Notes under the pieces: model-generated
Seen by the model: only the letters and a program-made list of their open reading frames with translations
Database searches by the model: none
Told to the model about the DNA's origin: nothing
Source: Niveispirillum sp. SYP-B3756
GTDB lineage: Bacteria > Pseudomonadota > Alphaproteobacteria > Azospirillales > Azospirillaceae
Length of the DNA: 64,000 nucleotides
Direction of reading: 5' to 3'
NCBI RefSeq assembly: GCF_009495745.1
Contig: NZ_WIDQ01000005.1
Location: 1-64,000 of the forward strand
Translations under genes and position numbers: made by a program
Part shown: positions 55,228 to 64,000 of the stretch, one piece after another
How positions within the stretch are numbered: the first letter of the stretch is position 1
Layout of the letters: each line of letters starts with the position of its first letter

Positions 55228-55251
55228 CGGACGTTACATAGTAACAGTCCG
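55228..55251. promoter_or_regulatory. Inverted repeat in the receptor leader
   Basis: cggac-gttac-ata-gtaac-a-gtccg forms two stacked 5-bp arms with a single bulge. The core gttacatagtaac (55233-55245) is a perfect palindrome. It ends 42 bp before the receptor ATG and could be an operator or an RNA hairpin. Confidence 0.4.
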
Positions 55252-55292
55252 TACCAGGTTGGATGGCGGAGCTTCACAAAAGGGGAACAAAG

Positions 55293-57434
55293 ATGAAAAC
55301 TAATCCCGGATTCCGGCTCGCTTTGGTGGCGGGGGTTGCTTGCGTCGCGCTGACCGGCACCGCAACTGCGGAAATGGCAGCTGGTGAGGAACTGGCAGAG
55401 ATCATCGTTGTCGGCCAGCGGCAGGCCTATCGTGGCGACATCGCCATCAAGGACACGCCGCAATCAATCCAGGTGCTGGATGGGGAACTGCTGCAAACAA
55501 TCGGCGCCACCGGCCTGGAAGATGCGCTGGAGATGGCCAGCGGCATTGCCAAGCAGAATAATTTCGGTGGTCTGTGGGATGCCTTCGCCGTGCGCGGCTT
55601 CTCCGGTGATGAAAATTTCCCCTCGGGTTATCTGGTCAATGGTTTCAATGGCGGCCGTGGCTATGGCGGCCCGCGCGATGCCTCCAACATTGAAAAGATT
55701 GAGGTGCTGAAAGGCCCCAACTCCGCCTTGTTCGGCCGTGGCGAACCAGGCGGTACGGTGAATATCATCACCAAGAAGCCGAAATTCGACACAGAGGGCA
55801 GCTTCAGCGTCTCCGCCGGCAGCTATGATAATTACCGGGTCGAAGGCGATGTCACCGGCGCGGTGGCCGACAAGGTGGCCGTGCGCCTGAATGGCGCGGC
55901 AGAAGATGCCGGCAGCTTCCGCAAAACCATCAAGACCAAGAAATACACCTTCAGCCCCTCCATCCTGGTGGAACTGAGCGAGGACACCTCGCTGTCCTAT
56001 GAAATGGAATATGTGAACCAGAAGGTGCCGTTTGACCGTGGCATCGTCGCCATCAATGGCGTGCTGGGTCCGGTCGCCAATTCCACCTTCCTGGGCGAAC
56101 CGGATGACGGCCCAATCAAGGTGCGTGTGCTGGGCCATCAGGCGCAGCTGCAGCATAATTTCAGCGATAACTGGAGCCTGCTGGTCGGTGCCGGCTACCG
56201 CGAAACCTCTTTCAAGGGTTTCTCCACCGAGGCGGAGCTGGCGGGTGGCCGCCAGACGCTGGACAAGACCAACGGTACCTTCCTGTCGCGGCAGCGCCGT
56301 TATCGTGACTTCCAGACCGAACATTCGGTGTTGCGGGCGGAAACCAGCGGCACTTTTGATACCGGCGATTTTACCCATCACGTGATCATCGGTACCGACT
56401 GGGACAAGTTTGACGTTGATCACCTGCAACTGCGTTATCGGCCAGGTGCCTACACAGCAGGCCGCCCGATCACGGCCGCCAACAACGCCATCAATGTCTA
56501 TAACCCCGTCTATGGCAATCTTCAGGTGCCGGGCGCCTTCCGCAGTGAATTGGAAACCCAAGAGGCCTGGGGCGCCTATCTGCAAGATCAGATCGATGTC
56601 ACGGAGAAGCTGAAAATCCGCTTTGGCGGCCGTTACGACAATTTCGACCATAATGTCGATTTCCGCCGTACCAACACAAACGCGGCAAAGACCTATAAGA
56701 AGTTCAGCCCGCAGGCAGGTATCGCCTACGAATTCACCAAGGAAGTGTCGGTTTACGGCTCCTATGGCCAGGGTTTCCGCCCCAATTCCGGTGCTGACGC
56801 CAGCAACAAGCTGTTCCGCCCAGAAGAAACCAAAAGCTACGAAGTGGGGGCCAAATACACCACGCCGGATGGCAAGATCACCAGCACCGTCGCCCTGTTC
56901 AGCATGAAGAAGAACAATGTGCTGACGGCCGATCCAGTAAATTCCGGCTTCTCCCTGGCCATCGGCAAGGCGCGCAGCAAGGGGATTGAGTTTGATCTGA
57001 ATGCCAAGCTGCCGGAAGATATCCAGGTCTATCTGACCTATTCCTACACCGACGCCGAGGTGGCGGAGGATATGCTGGACCCCAATTTTGCCCAGCCGAT
57101 CCTCGAAGGCTCCGCCCTGCTGAACGTGCCGAAGAACAGCGCCAACCTGCTGGTCACCAAGGAATTCACGTTCGGTTTGGATGATGTTGTCACCATCGGC
57201 GGCGGGGTGAATTATGTCGACAAGCGCCTGGGTGAAACGGCGACGGAATTCTATCTGCCCAGCTACACGCTGGTGAAGCTGCTGGCCTCCTGGCAGCCGA
57301 CCGAACAGTTGAAGCTGTCGGTGGATGTGAACAACCTGTTTGACAAGCGCTATTACGCCAGCTCCTACGCCCGGCTCTGGGTTGCCCCCGGCACCCCGCG
57401 CACCTTCACGGCCAAGGTCAGCTACACGTTCTGA
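55293..57434 (+). CDS. TonB-dependent siderophore receptor
   Basis: 713 residues. A signal peptide (FRLALVAGVACVALTGTATA) leads to a TonB-box-like ELAEIIVVGQ, then a plug with KDTPQSIQVLDGELL, VRGF, and IEVLKGPNSALFGRGEPGG, and a barrel ending SYTF. The DTPQSIxVL plug form is typical of hydroxamate/ferric-siderophore receptors (FhuE/FpvA type). No N-terminal signalling extension or sigma/anti-sigma pair is nearby. AGGGGA supports the ATG at 55293. The gene is less GC-biased in codon use than its neighbours only at its very start. Confidence 0.92.
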   Translation: MKTNPGFRLALVAGVACVALTGTATAEMAAGEELAEIIVVGQRQAYRGDIAIKDTPQSIQVLDGELLQTIGATGLEDALEMASGIAKQNNFGGLWDAFAVRGFSGDENFPSGYLVNGFNGGRGYGGPRDASNIEKIEVLKGPNSALFGRGEPGGTVNIITKKPKFDTEGSFSVSAGSYDNYRVEGDVTGAVADKVAVRLNGAAEDAGSFRKTIKTKKYTFSPSILVELSEDTSLSYEMEYVNQKVPFDRGIVAINGVLGPVANSTFLGEPDDGPIKVRVLGHQAQLQHNFSDNWSLLVGAGYRETSFKGFSTEAELAGGRQTLDKTNGTFLSRQRRYRDFQTEHSVLRAETSGTFDTGDFTHHVIIGTDWDKFDVDHLQLRYRPGAYTAGRPITAANNAINVYNPVYGNLQVPGAFRSELETQEAWGAYLQDQIDVTEKLKIRFGGRYDNFDHNVDFRRTNTNAAKTYKKFSPQAGIAYEFTKEVSVYGSYGQGFRPNSGADASNKLFRPEETKSYEVGAKYTTPDGKITSTVALFSMKKNNVLTADPVNSGFSLAIGKARSKGIEFDLNAKLPEDIQVYLTYSYTDAEVAEDMLDPNFAQPILEGSALLNVPKNSANLLVTKEFTFGLDDVVTIGGGVNYVDKRLGETATEFYLPSYTLVKLLASWQPTEQLKLSVDVNNLFDKRYYASSYARLWVAPGTPRTFTAKVSYTF

Positions 57435-57472
57435 TCTGGCAATTCTTTCGATACGGCATGAACCTCACTGTC

Positions 57473-57509
57473 ACGCCGCTGATACCCTCCGGTGTCAGCG
57501 GCGTTTTTT
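57473..57509 (+). terminator. Terminator after the siderophore receptor
   Basis: acgccgctga (57473-57482) pairs with tcagcggcgt (57495-57504), followed by five T. It lies 15 bp before the next start codon. Confidence 0.85.
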
Positions 57510-57523
57510 CTGGGAGAATGGAG

Positions 57524-58450
57524 ATGGCCCTTCTCTACAAGGCGGACCCGGTGCGCGGTGCGACGTGGCAAAAGCTTTTCGGTGCCGAGGCGCCGGAGAT
57601 CGATTTCCGCCACTGGCCCGATACCGGCAACCTTGCCGATATCCGCTATCTGGCCGCCTGGACGGTGACGCCCGACCTGCTGGCCAGCCTGCCCAATCTG
57701 GAAGTGTTGTTCTCTACCGGGGCCGGGGTGGACCAGTTGGATCTGACCCAGGTGCCAGACCATATCCAGGTGGTCCGGATGGTGGAACCGGGCATCACCG
57801 AAGGCATGGTGGAATATGCCAGTTTCGCCACCCTGGCCCTGCACCGCCATATGCTGCATTATCGCAAAGCTCAGGCGGAGGCGCGATGGGCGCCGATCAA
57901 ACTGGTGCCGGCTAAAGATCGGCGCATCGGTGTGATGGGGCTGGGCAATCTGGGTCGGGCGGTGCTAACCCGGCTAGGCAGCTACGGCTTTGCGCTGTCG
58001 GGCTGGTCGCGTTCACCCCAGCAGGTGGATGGTGTCACCTGCCATGCCGGGGCGGAGGCGATGCCGGCCTTTCTGGCGGGCTGCGATATCCTGATCTGTC
58101 TGCTGCCGCTGACAGCGGAGACACACGGCATTTTGTGCCGCAAAACCTTCGATCTGCTGCCCGATGGTGCCGCGCTGGTGAATGTTGGCCGGGGTGGTCA
58201 TCTGGTGGAATCCGACCTGCTGGCAGCCTTGGATGCCGGAAAACTCTCCGGTGCGGTGCTGGATGTGACGGAACCGGAGCCGCTGCCAAACGATCATCCC
58301 TTCTGGCGGCACCCCGCTATCCTGTTGACACCGCATGTCGCCAGCATGACCCAGCCGGAAAGTGCGGCTCGTGTCCTGATGGGCAATATAAGGCAGCATC
58401 GCCAGGGTCTGGCGATGCTGGGAACTGTGACGCGCGGGCGCGGATATTAA
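57524..58450 (+). CDS. D-2-hydroxyacid dehydrogenase (GhrA-type)
   Basis: 308 residues. The NAD(P)-binding motif is IGVMGLGNLGRAVLTRLGSYG. Catalytic Arg is in NVGRGGHLVE, Glu in VTEPEPLPNDHPFW and His in LTPHVASMT. Length and FSTGAGVDQLDL fit glyoxylate/hydroxypyruvate reductase A. It reduces 2-oxo acids to D-2-hydroxyacids. The terminator immediately upstream indicates separate expression from the receptor, though the promoter is not visible. Confidence 0.9.
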   Translation: MALLYKADPVRGATWQKLFGAEAPEIDFRHWPDTGNLADIRYLAAWTVTPDLLASLPNLEVLFSTGAGVDQLDLTQVPDHIQVVRMVEPGITEGMVEYASFATLALHRHMLHYRKAQAEARWAPIKLVPAKDRRIGVMGLGNLGRAVLTRLGSYGFALSGWSRSPQQVDGVTCHAGAEAMPAFLAGCDILICLLPLTAETHGILCRKTFDLLPDGAALVNVGRGGHLVESDLLAALDAGKLSGAVLDVTEPEPLPNDHPFWRHPAILLTPHVASMTQPESAARVLMGNIRQHRQGLAMLGTVTRGRGY

Positions 58451-58661
58451 GGAAAAGGTGATGCGGCAGACTGTGCCGCAGACCCTGCTGAAAAGGCGGA
58501 TAAATACCCATCCGCCCTCCCCAATCGGGGGGAAGTTCCGCCCCTCCCATGCGCTAATTGCCTTGTCGCGGACGCCGTTTCAACGAGTGATCCGCCGGAC
58601 CGATCCAAACCGCGAGCGGCCCTGAACCCGGCCATTCGCCCGATGTGAAGGACAGACAGCC

Positions 58662-59330
58662 ATGGCCCCCTTCCGGCCCAAATTCATTACCTTTGACTGC
58701 TACGGCACGCTGACCCGCTTTCGCATGTCCGAGATGGCGCGGGAGATCTTCCCCGATCGTATCAAGCCAGAGGATATGGACCGGTTCTGCAAGGATTTCA
58801 CAGCCTATCGGCTGGATGAGGTGTTGGGCGCCTGGAAGCCCTACCGCGACGTGCTTCACAATGCCGTGGAGCGTACCTGCAAGCGCTGGAAGATCGAATT
58901 CCGTCCAGAAGAAGCGGCGCGCTTTTACGAGGCGGTGCCGACCTGGGGGCCACATGCCGACGTGCCGGCCGGTCTGGCCAAGGTGGCCAAGGAAATCCCG
59001 CTGGTGATCCTGTCCAATGCCGCCAATGAGCAGATCCACCAGAACGTCGCCATGCTGGGCGCGCCGTTCCACGCCGTCTATACGGCCGAACAGGCACAAG
59101 CCTACAAGCCGCGCCTGCAAGCGTTTGAATATATGCTGGATCAGCTGGGGGCCGACCCGAAGGACATCATGCATGTCTCTTCCAGCTTCCGCTATGACCA
59201 GAACTCCGCCACCGATCTGGGCTTCGGTGCCCGCGTCTTCGTGGCACGCGGGCATGAGCCGACCAACCCGAATTATCGGGATTTCGAAATCCCGCATATC
59301 GGCATCCTGCCGGCTCTGGTGGGGTTGTAA
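58662..59330 (+). CDS. HAD-superfamily hydrolase, haloacid dehalogenase type II-like
   Basis: 222 residues. Nucleophile Asp is in TFDCYGTLTRF, Ser/Thr motif II in VILSNAANEQ, Lys in AYKPRLQAFEYML, and motif III in HVSSSFRYDQNSATDLGFG. It resembles L-2-haloacid dehalogenases, but in this context it may hydrolyse a phosphorylated metabolite. AAGGA precedes the ATG. The amine oxidase starts 6 bp after its stop, so it is the first gene of a catabolic/transport operon. Confidence 0.88.
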   Translation: MAPFRPKFITFDCYGTLTRFRMSEMAREIFPDRIKPEDMDRFCKDFTAYRLDEVLGAWKPYRDVLHNAVERTCKRWKIEFRPEEAARFYEAVPTWGPHADVPAGLAKVAKEIPLVILSNAANEQIHQNVAMLGAPFHAVYTAEQAQAYKPRLQAFEYMLDQLGADPKDIMHVSSSFRYDQNSATDLGFGARVFVARGHEPTNPNYRDFEIPHIGILPALVGL

Positions 59331-59336
59331 CCCATC

Positions 59337-60620
59337 ATGGCGGACCGGAAGACCCTCTCCTATTGGCTGGATACGGCACCCGGCTTCACCGGCGGGGCAA
59401 CCGGTCCGGTGGAAGGCCGGGTGGAAGTCGCCGTCATCGGCGGCGGCTTCACCGGCCTGTCCGCCGCCCTGGCCCTGCGCAAACGCGGGGCCAGCGTGGC
59501 GGTGCTGGAAGCCGGCCGTATCGCGGGGGAGGCTTCCGGCCGCAATGGCGGCCAGTGCAACGCCGGCACGGCGCATGACTTTGCCGGTCTAGTCGCCCGT
59601 TTCGGGCGGGAGACGGCAGCGCTTTATTACAATGCCCATGTGCAGGCCGTCAGCGATGTGGAACAACTGGCCAGGGAAGAAGGCATCGATTGTGCTTTCC
59701 GCCGGGTCGGACGGCTGAAGCTGGCGGCCAAGCCGGAACATTATACCAAGCTGAAAAAGGCTTATGAAAGCCTGGCCACCATCGACCCGCAGGTAACCCT
59801 GGTGCCGCGGGCAGCCCTGGCGGCAGAGATCGCTGGCGACACCTTCCATGGCGGCCTGCTGCAAAGCACCAGTGCGCAGCTGCATGTCGGCAAATTTGGC
59901 GTCGGGCTGGCAGAGGCGGCCAGCCGCCGGGGGGCGTTGATATATGAACAGGCCGCCGTCACCGGCCTGTCACCCCAGGGCAAGGGCTGGCTGGTCACCA
60001 CCCCGCGCGGCACGCTGACGGCCGGGCAGGTGCTGGTGGCCACCGGCGGCGCCAGCCCGCAGGGGCCGTTCGGCTGGTTCCGCCGCCGCATCATCTCCGT
60101 CGGCAGTTTCGTCATCGCCACCGAACCGCTGCCGCCGCAACTGGTGGACACGCTGTTCCCCGGCCGACGCAATTATGTGACCAGCAAAAATATCGGCAAT
60201 TACTTCCGTCTGGCCCCGGATAACCGGCTGATCTTTGGCGGGCGGGCGCGCTTTGCCATCTCTGATCCTTTGTCGGACCAGAAAAGCGGCCGCATCCTGG
60301 AAGCCACCATGCGCCAGTTGTTCCCCGACTTGCGCGATACACGCGTGGATTATTGCTGGGGCGGCATGGTGGATTTGACAGCCGACCGGTTGCCACGCGC
60401 GGGGGAACAGGACGGGCTGTTCTACGCCATGGGCTATAGCGGTCATGGCGTACAGATGTCCGTCCATATGGGCGAACGCATGGCCCGCGTAATGGCGGGG
60501 GAGCGCGCCGCCAACCCCTGGGCGGGGCTGGATTGGCCGGCAGTACCGGGCCATCTGGGCAAACCCTGGTTCCTGCCGCTGGTCGGTCTTTACTACCGTA
60601 TTCAGGACATCCTGCATTGA
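59337..60620 (+). CDS. FAD-dependent amine oxidase, PuuB/glycine-oxidase-like
   Basis: 427 residues, DAO fold. The dinucleotide motif is VAVIGGGFTGLSAALALRKRG, followed by GEASGRNGGQCNAG, with the C-terminal FAD contact GLFYAMGYSGHGVQMSVHMG. This arrangement is typical of gamma-glutamylputrescine oxidase and related N-substituted amino-acid oxidases. It acts in the cytoplasm, and the substrate is probably what the ABC importer downstream brings in. Confidence 0.9.
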   Translation: MADRKTLSYWLDTAPGFTGGATGPVEGRVEVAVIGGGFTGLSAALALRKRGASVAVLEAGRIAGEASGRNGGQCNAGTAHDFAGLVARFGRETAALYYNAHVQAVSDVEQLAREEGIDCAFRRVGRLKLAAKPEHYTKLKKAYESLATIDPQVTLVPRAALAAEIAGDTFHGGLLQSTSAQLHVGKFGVGLAEAASRRGALIYEQAAVTGLSPQGKGWLVTTPRGTLTAGQVLVATGGASPQGPFGWFRRRIISVGSFVIATEPLPPQLVDTLFPGRRNYVTSKNIGNYFRLAPDNRLIFGGRARFAISDPLSDQKSGRILEATMRQLFPDLRDTRVDYCWGGMVDLTADRLPRAGEQDGLFYAMGYSGHGVQMSVHMGERMARVMAGERAANPWAGLDWPAVPGHLGKPWFLPLVGLYYRIQDILH

Positions 60621-60628
60621 GGGGTTCC

Positions 60629-62158
60629 ATGGGCCTTTCGCGGCGAACGCTGCTGACAGCCGGCATGGCAGCCAGTGCCCTGCCCCTGCTGCCAGCCTGG
60701 TCACAAGCAGCAGCGGCCCCCCGCACTGGCGGCCGCATCCGGGTGGCTGGCATGTCCAGTTCCACCGCCGACACGACGGACCCGGCCAAGGGGGCCCTAT
60801 CCACCGATTATATCCGCCATCACATGCTCTATTCCGGGCTGACGGAATATGGCGCCGACCTGCGGCCCCGGCTGGCCCTGGCCGAGGCAATGGAAAGCAG
60901 CGACCAGATCAGCTGGCGGGTAAAGCTGCGCGACGGCGTGCGCTTTCATGATGGCAAACGGCTGAATGCCGAGGATGTGGTGTTCAGCCTGACCCGCCAT
61001 CTGGACCCGGCCGGTGGCTCCAAGGTGCGGCCGATCGCCAGCCAGTTCGCCGAGATAAGGGCCACCGGCCCGCTGGACCTGACCATCACCCTGACCGGCC
61101 CCAATGTCGATCTGCCCGCCATGCTGGCGCAGTCACATTTCCTGATCATCGCCGCCGGGGCGAAGGATTTCAGCCGCCCCAACGGGACCGGCCCCTATCG
61201 GATCAAAAGCTTCGTGCCGGGTGTCAGCACCATCGTCACCCGCAATGAGGATTTCTGGAAGCCCGGCAAACCCTATCTGGACGAGATCGAGCTGATCGGC
61301 ATCCCGGATGAAGTATCGCGCGTCAACGCGCTGCTGTCCGGCGATGTGCAGATGGTCATCGCGGTCAATCCCCGCTCCATCCACCGCATCCGGGAGAGCG
61401 GTGCGCATGAGATGCTGGAGACACCCAGCGGGCTCTATACCAACCTGATCATGCGGGTTGATGGCGGCATTACCGGCAACCCTGATTTCATGCTGGGCAT
61501 GAAATATCTGTTCGACCGGGAACTGGTGAAGCGCGCCCTGTTCCGTGGCTCCGCCATTATCGCCAATGACCACCCGATCCCGCCCTTCCACCCGTTCTTC
61601 CGGGCCGACCTGCCGCAGCGGAGCTTTGACCTGGACCGGGCCAGATATCATTTTGCCAAGGCCGGTCTGGGCCCGGCACGCCTGCCCGTCTATGCTTCCA
61701 CGGCGGCGGAAGGCTCAGTCGATATGGGCTCAGCTCTGCAGGAATATGGGGCCAGGGCCGGGCTGAACCTGGCCATCAACCGGATGCCGGCGGATGGTTA
61801 CTGGTCCACCCACTGGATGAAACATCCGCTGAGCTTCGGCAACACCAACCCGCGTGCCACGGCCGATCTGGTGTTCAGCCAGTTTTACAAATCCACCGCC
61901 GCCTGGAACGAGACGGGCTGGAAGAATGAGCGGTTCGACCGGCTGCTGCTGGAAGCCCGCGCCACGGCAAACGAACCGCTGCGCGCCCAGATTTACGGGG
62001 AGATGCAGGAGATTGTCAGCAATCACTGCGGCACTGCCATCCCCGTCTTCATCAATCTGTCGGATGGCTATGACAAGCGGCTGAAGGGGCTCTACCCCGT
62101 GCCGGTCGGCGGCTTCATGGGCTATGCCTTTGCTGAACATGTCTGGTGGGAGGGTTGA
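60629..62158 (+). CDS. Peptide/opine-type ABC transporter substrate-binding protein
   Basis: 509 residues, SBP family 5 (DppA/OppA-like). It has a Tat-type signal (twin Arg at 5-6 in LSRRTLLTAG). The mature region shows SWRVKLRDGVRFHDGKRL and NAEDVVFSLTRHLDP, the family hallmarks. The ligand is unknown; opines, peptides or amino compounds are possible. GAGGGG supports the ATG at 60629, 8 bp after the oxidase. Confidence 0.92.
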   Translation: MGLSRRTLLTAGMAASALPLLPAWSQAAAAPRTGGRIRVAGMSSSTADTTDPAKGALSTDYIRHHMLYSGLTEYGADLRPRLALAEAMESSDQISWRVKLRDGVRFHDGKRLNAEDVVFSLTRHLDPAGGSKVRPIASQFAEIRATGPLDLTITLTGPNVDLPAMLAQSHFLIIAAGAKDFSRPNGTGPYRIKSFVPGVSTIVTRNEDFWKPGKPYLDEIELIGIPDEVSRVNALLSGDVQMVIAVNPRSIHRIRESGAHEMLETPSGLYTNLIMRVDGGITGNPDFMLGMKYLFDRELVKRALFRGSAIIANDHPIPPFHPFFRADLPQRSFDLDRARYHFAKAGLGPARLPVYASTAAEGSVDMGSALQEYGARAGLNLAINRMPADGYWSTHWMKHPLSFGNTNPRATADLVFSQFYKSTAAWNETGWKNERFDRLLLEARATANEPLRAQIYGEMQEIVSNHCGTAIPVFINLSDGYDKRLKGLYPVPVGGFMGYAFAEHVWWEG

Positions 62159-62162
62159 ACCG

Positions 62163-63149
62163 ATGGCTGCATCCCCGACATCCTCTGAAAGCGGTAACGC
62201 CTTCCTGTTGCTCCTGCTGGCCAAGCGGGTGGCATCCGGCCTGTTGACCCTGTTCCTGGTGTCCCTGGTGGTGTTCATCATCAGCGGGCTGTTGCCCGGC
62301 GATGCGGCGCAGGAAATGCTGGGGCAGAGTGCGACACCCGAAGCGGTGGCAGCGCTCCGCCAGCAGATGGGGCTGGACCAGCCGGCCGCGCTCCGGTTCC
62401 TGCGCTGGCTGGCCGGGCTGCTGGGGGGTGACCCCGGCTTCTCCATGGTTGCCAACATGCCGGTGGCGGACATCATCGCCAGCCGCCTGCCCAATTCCTT
62501 GATCCTGGCCGCCCTGTCCACCCTGGTGGCCGTGCCGCTGGCCCTGACCATCGGCATCACCTCGGCCATGCGCCAGGGCGGGCGGCTGGACCGGGCATTG
62601 AACACGACCACGCTTGCCATGGTGGCGCTGCCGGAATTCCTGATCGCCACCATTGCGGTGCTGTTCTTCGCGGTGGAACTGCGCTGGCTGCCCTCCATCG
62701 CGCTGGTGCCGGCCCAGGGCAGTTTCCTGGACCTGCTGCGGGCATTGGCCATGCCCATCCTGTCGCTGTCCATCATCGTGGTGGCACAGATGGCGCGAAT
62801 GACGCGGGCCGCCATCATCGCCCAGTTGGGCCTGCCCTATGTGGAGATGGCGCGGCTGAAAGGCGTATCACCAGCGCGGCTGGTGCTGGTGCATGTGCTG
62901 CCCAATGCCATTGCCCCCATCGTCAATGCCATGGCGCTTTCGCTCTCCTACCTGCTGGGCGGGGCGGTGATTGTGGAGACGATCTTCAATTATCCAGGCC
63001 TGGCCAGCCTGATGGTCAATGCCGTCACCAGCCGCGACATGCCGCTGTTGCAGGCCTGCGCCATGATCTTCTGCTGTGCCTATCTGTCACTGGTTCTGAT
63101 TGCCGATACCGTCGCCATTCTGGCCAACCCGAGGCTGCGCAACCGATGA
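62163..63149 (+). CDS. ABC transporter permease, DppB-type
   Basis: 328 residues, six membrane helices. The N-terminal RVASGLLTLFLVSLVVFIIS and the EAA loop in YVEMARLKGVSPARLVLVHV with LPNAIAPIVNAMA define the DppB/OppB group. The ATG at 62163 follows a GGGAGGG site. Its stop overlaps the next permease start. Confidence 0.92.
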   Translation: MAASPTSSESGNAFLLLLLAKRVASGLLTLFLVSLVVFIISGLLPGDAAQEMLGQSATPEAVAALRQQMGLDQPAALRFLRWLAGLLGGDPGFSMVANMPVADIIASRLPNSLILAALSTLVAVPLALTIGITSAMRQGGRLDRALNTTTLAMVALPEFLIATIAVLFFAVELRWLPSIALVPAQGSFLDLLRALAMPILSLSIIVVAQMARMTRAAIIAQLGLPYVEMARLKGVSPARLVLVHVLPNAIAPIVNAMALSLSYLLGGAVIVETIFNYPGLASLMVNAVTSRDMPLLQACAMIFCCAYLSLVLIADTVAILANPRLRNR

Positions 63150-64000
63150 GCGTCACCGTGGATGAGATAAAGGCCGGGAAGGCCGTATCCCCCGGATGGG
63201 TGGCACAATTGCCGCTGTCCGGCAAGCTGGGGCTGGGGCTGGTGATCTTCTGGATCGCCACCGCCATTGCCGGCCCCTGGCTGGCCCCCTATGATCCCGG
63301 TGCCTTCACGCATCAGGATGTCTTTGCCAGCTTTGGTGCCGCGCATTGGCTGGGCAGTGATTATCTGGGCCGCGATGTGCTGAGCCGTGTGCTCTCCGGT
63401 GCGCGCTATTCCGTGGGGCTGGCCGCCGCCGCCGCCATCGCCGCCAGTTGCACCGGCACCGGGCTGGCCCTGATCGCGGCCCTGGCGCCGCGCTGGCTGG
63501 ATGAGCTGTTGAGCCGGTTCATCGATACGCTGATTTCCATCCCATCCAAGATTTTTGCCCTGGTGCTGGTGGCAGCGGTCGGGTCTTCGCTGCTGCTGCT
63601 GTTCCTGATTGCCGCCTTTATCTATATCCCCGGTGCCTACCGTATCGCCCGGTCCCAGGCCGTCAATCTGGCGCAGATGGATTATGTGCAGGTGGCCCGC
63701 ACGCGCGGCGAAAAGGCGGCCTATATCGCCATCCGGGAAATATTGCCCAACATGCTGCACCCGATGCTGGCGGATTTCGGCCTGCGCTTTGTCTTCATCG
63801 TGCTGATGCTGTCCGGCCTGTCCTTCCTGGGGCTGGGGGTGCAGCCGCCCGATGCCGATCTGGGATCGCTGGTGCGGGAAAATATCTCCGGCCTGGGTGA
63901 GGCAGCCCCCGCCATCCTGGTGCCGGCGCTGGCCATCGCCACCCTGACCGTCGGTGTCAATCTGCTGATCGACGCGCTGCCCCGGCGGCACGGATCGAAG
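63146..64000 (+). CDS. ABC transporter permease, DppC-type (cut by window edge)
   Basis: 285 codons are visible before the window ends, with no stop. The ATG overlaps the upstream stop in ATGA. LGSDYLGRDVLSRVLSGAR is the DppC/OppC signature, and the EAA loop reads YVQVARTRGEKAAYIAIREI. It is nearly full length. Dpp-type ATPase genes are expected to the right. Confidence 0.92.
   Translation, partial: MSVTVDEIKAGKAVSPGWVAQLPLSGKLGLGLVIFWIATAIAGPWLAPYDPGAFTHQDVFASFGAAHWLGSDYLGRDVLSRVLSGARYSVGLAAAAAIAASCTGTGLALIAALAPRWLDELLSRFIDTLISIPSKIFALVLVAAVGSSLLLLFLIAAFIYIPGAYRIARSQAVNLAQMDYVQVARTRGEKAAYIAIREILPNMLHPMLADFGLRFVFIVLMLSGLSFLGLGVQPPDADLGSLVRENISGLGEAAPAILVPALAIATLTVGVNLLIDALPRRHGSK

Noticed and set aside
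1-64000. CRISPR arrays, tRNA and rRNA genes, prophage or a replication origin
   Set aside because: Read-through found no spaced repeats, no RNA gene signatures, no phage structural genes and no origin features.

Overview
The window is GC-rich, densely packed DNA from an alphaproteobacterium, most likely of the Rhodospirillales (Azospirillum/Niveispirillum-like). That is inferred from the gene mix: a membrane-anchored CycM-type cytochrome c, an HWE histidine kinase, an intracellular PHB depolymerase, DUF2336, an Mla-type lipid transporter with a STAS-fused permease, KDO synthesis, and two TonB receptors. No rRNA, tRNA, CRISPR array or prophage was seen. The only clear mobile DNA is the end of an ISNCY (IS1202-like) insertion sequence at the left edge.

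Layout. 0.2-4.4 kb: a translationally coupled pair of HD/phosphodiesterase-like proteins, one lacking its metal ligands, then a REC/pseudo-REC/PAS/HWE kinase and a single-domain response regulator. 4.5-8.2 kb: GNAT, pheA and kdsB on the minus strand; cytochrome c and hisN-like phosphatase on the plus strand. 8.2-16.2 kb: CHASE2 adenylate cyclase, a small self-contained gene of unknown function, a soluble globin-coupled chemoreceptor, an orphan ParA next to a CYTH-CHAD protein, and pgk. 16.3-25.8 kb: membrane sulfatase-like protein, YgjP-type peptidase, phaZ, a broken stress-protein gene, recQ, YihY/BrkB and DUF2336. 25.9-31.4 kb: Mla-like operon (permease, ATPase, MlaD, lipoprotein) followed by an orphan TAXI solute receptor and an unknown His-rich protein. 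31.4-35.2 kb: a NitT/TauT-type ABC importer, divergent from a FolB/FolM-like pterin pair. 35.3-39.2 kb: glutamine-synthetase-like enzyme, agmatine deiminase and prmB. 39.2-45.2 kb: HMG-CoA lyase, GDP-fucose synthesis (gmd, fcl) with a glycosyltransferase, and a SulP transporter. 45.3-49.7 kb: a TonB receptor-phoD operon behind a probable Pho box. 49.9-55.0 kb: an amino-sugar/hexose cluster (ROK regulator, ROK kinase, AGE epimerase, NagX-like acyltransferase). 55.3-58.5 kb: siderophore-type TonB receptor and a hydroxyacid dehydrogenase. 58.6-64 kb: HAD hydrolase, PuuB-like amine oxidase and a Dpp-type ABC importer that runs off the right edge.

How the parts fit. Most of the window is metabolism and envelope transport. 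Signalling genes cluster in the first 13 kb (cAMP synthesis, possible cyclic-nucleotide hydrolysis, oxygen sensing, an HWE kinase). The strongest candidates for something undescribed are the CYTH-CHAD/ParA pair (possible polyphosphate-granule positioning), the catalytic/pseudo-catalytic HD pair, the 76-residue gene with its own promoter and terminator, and the orphan TAXI receptor in an Mla-type operon.
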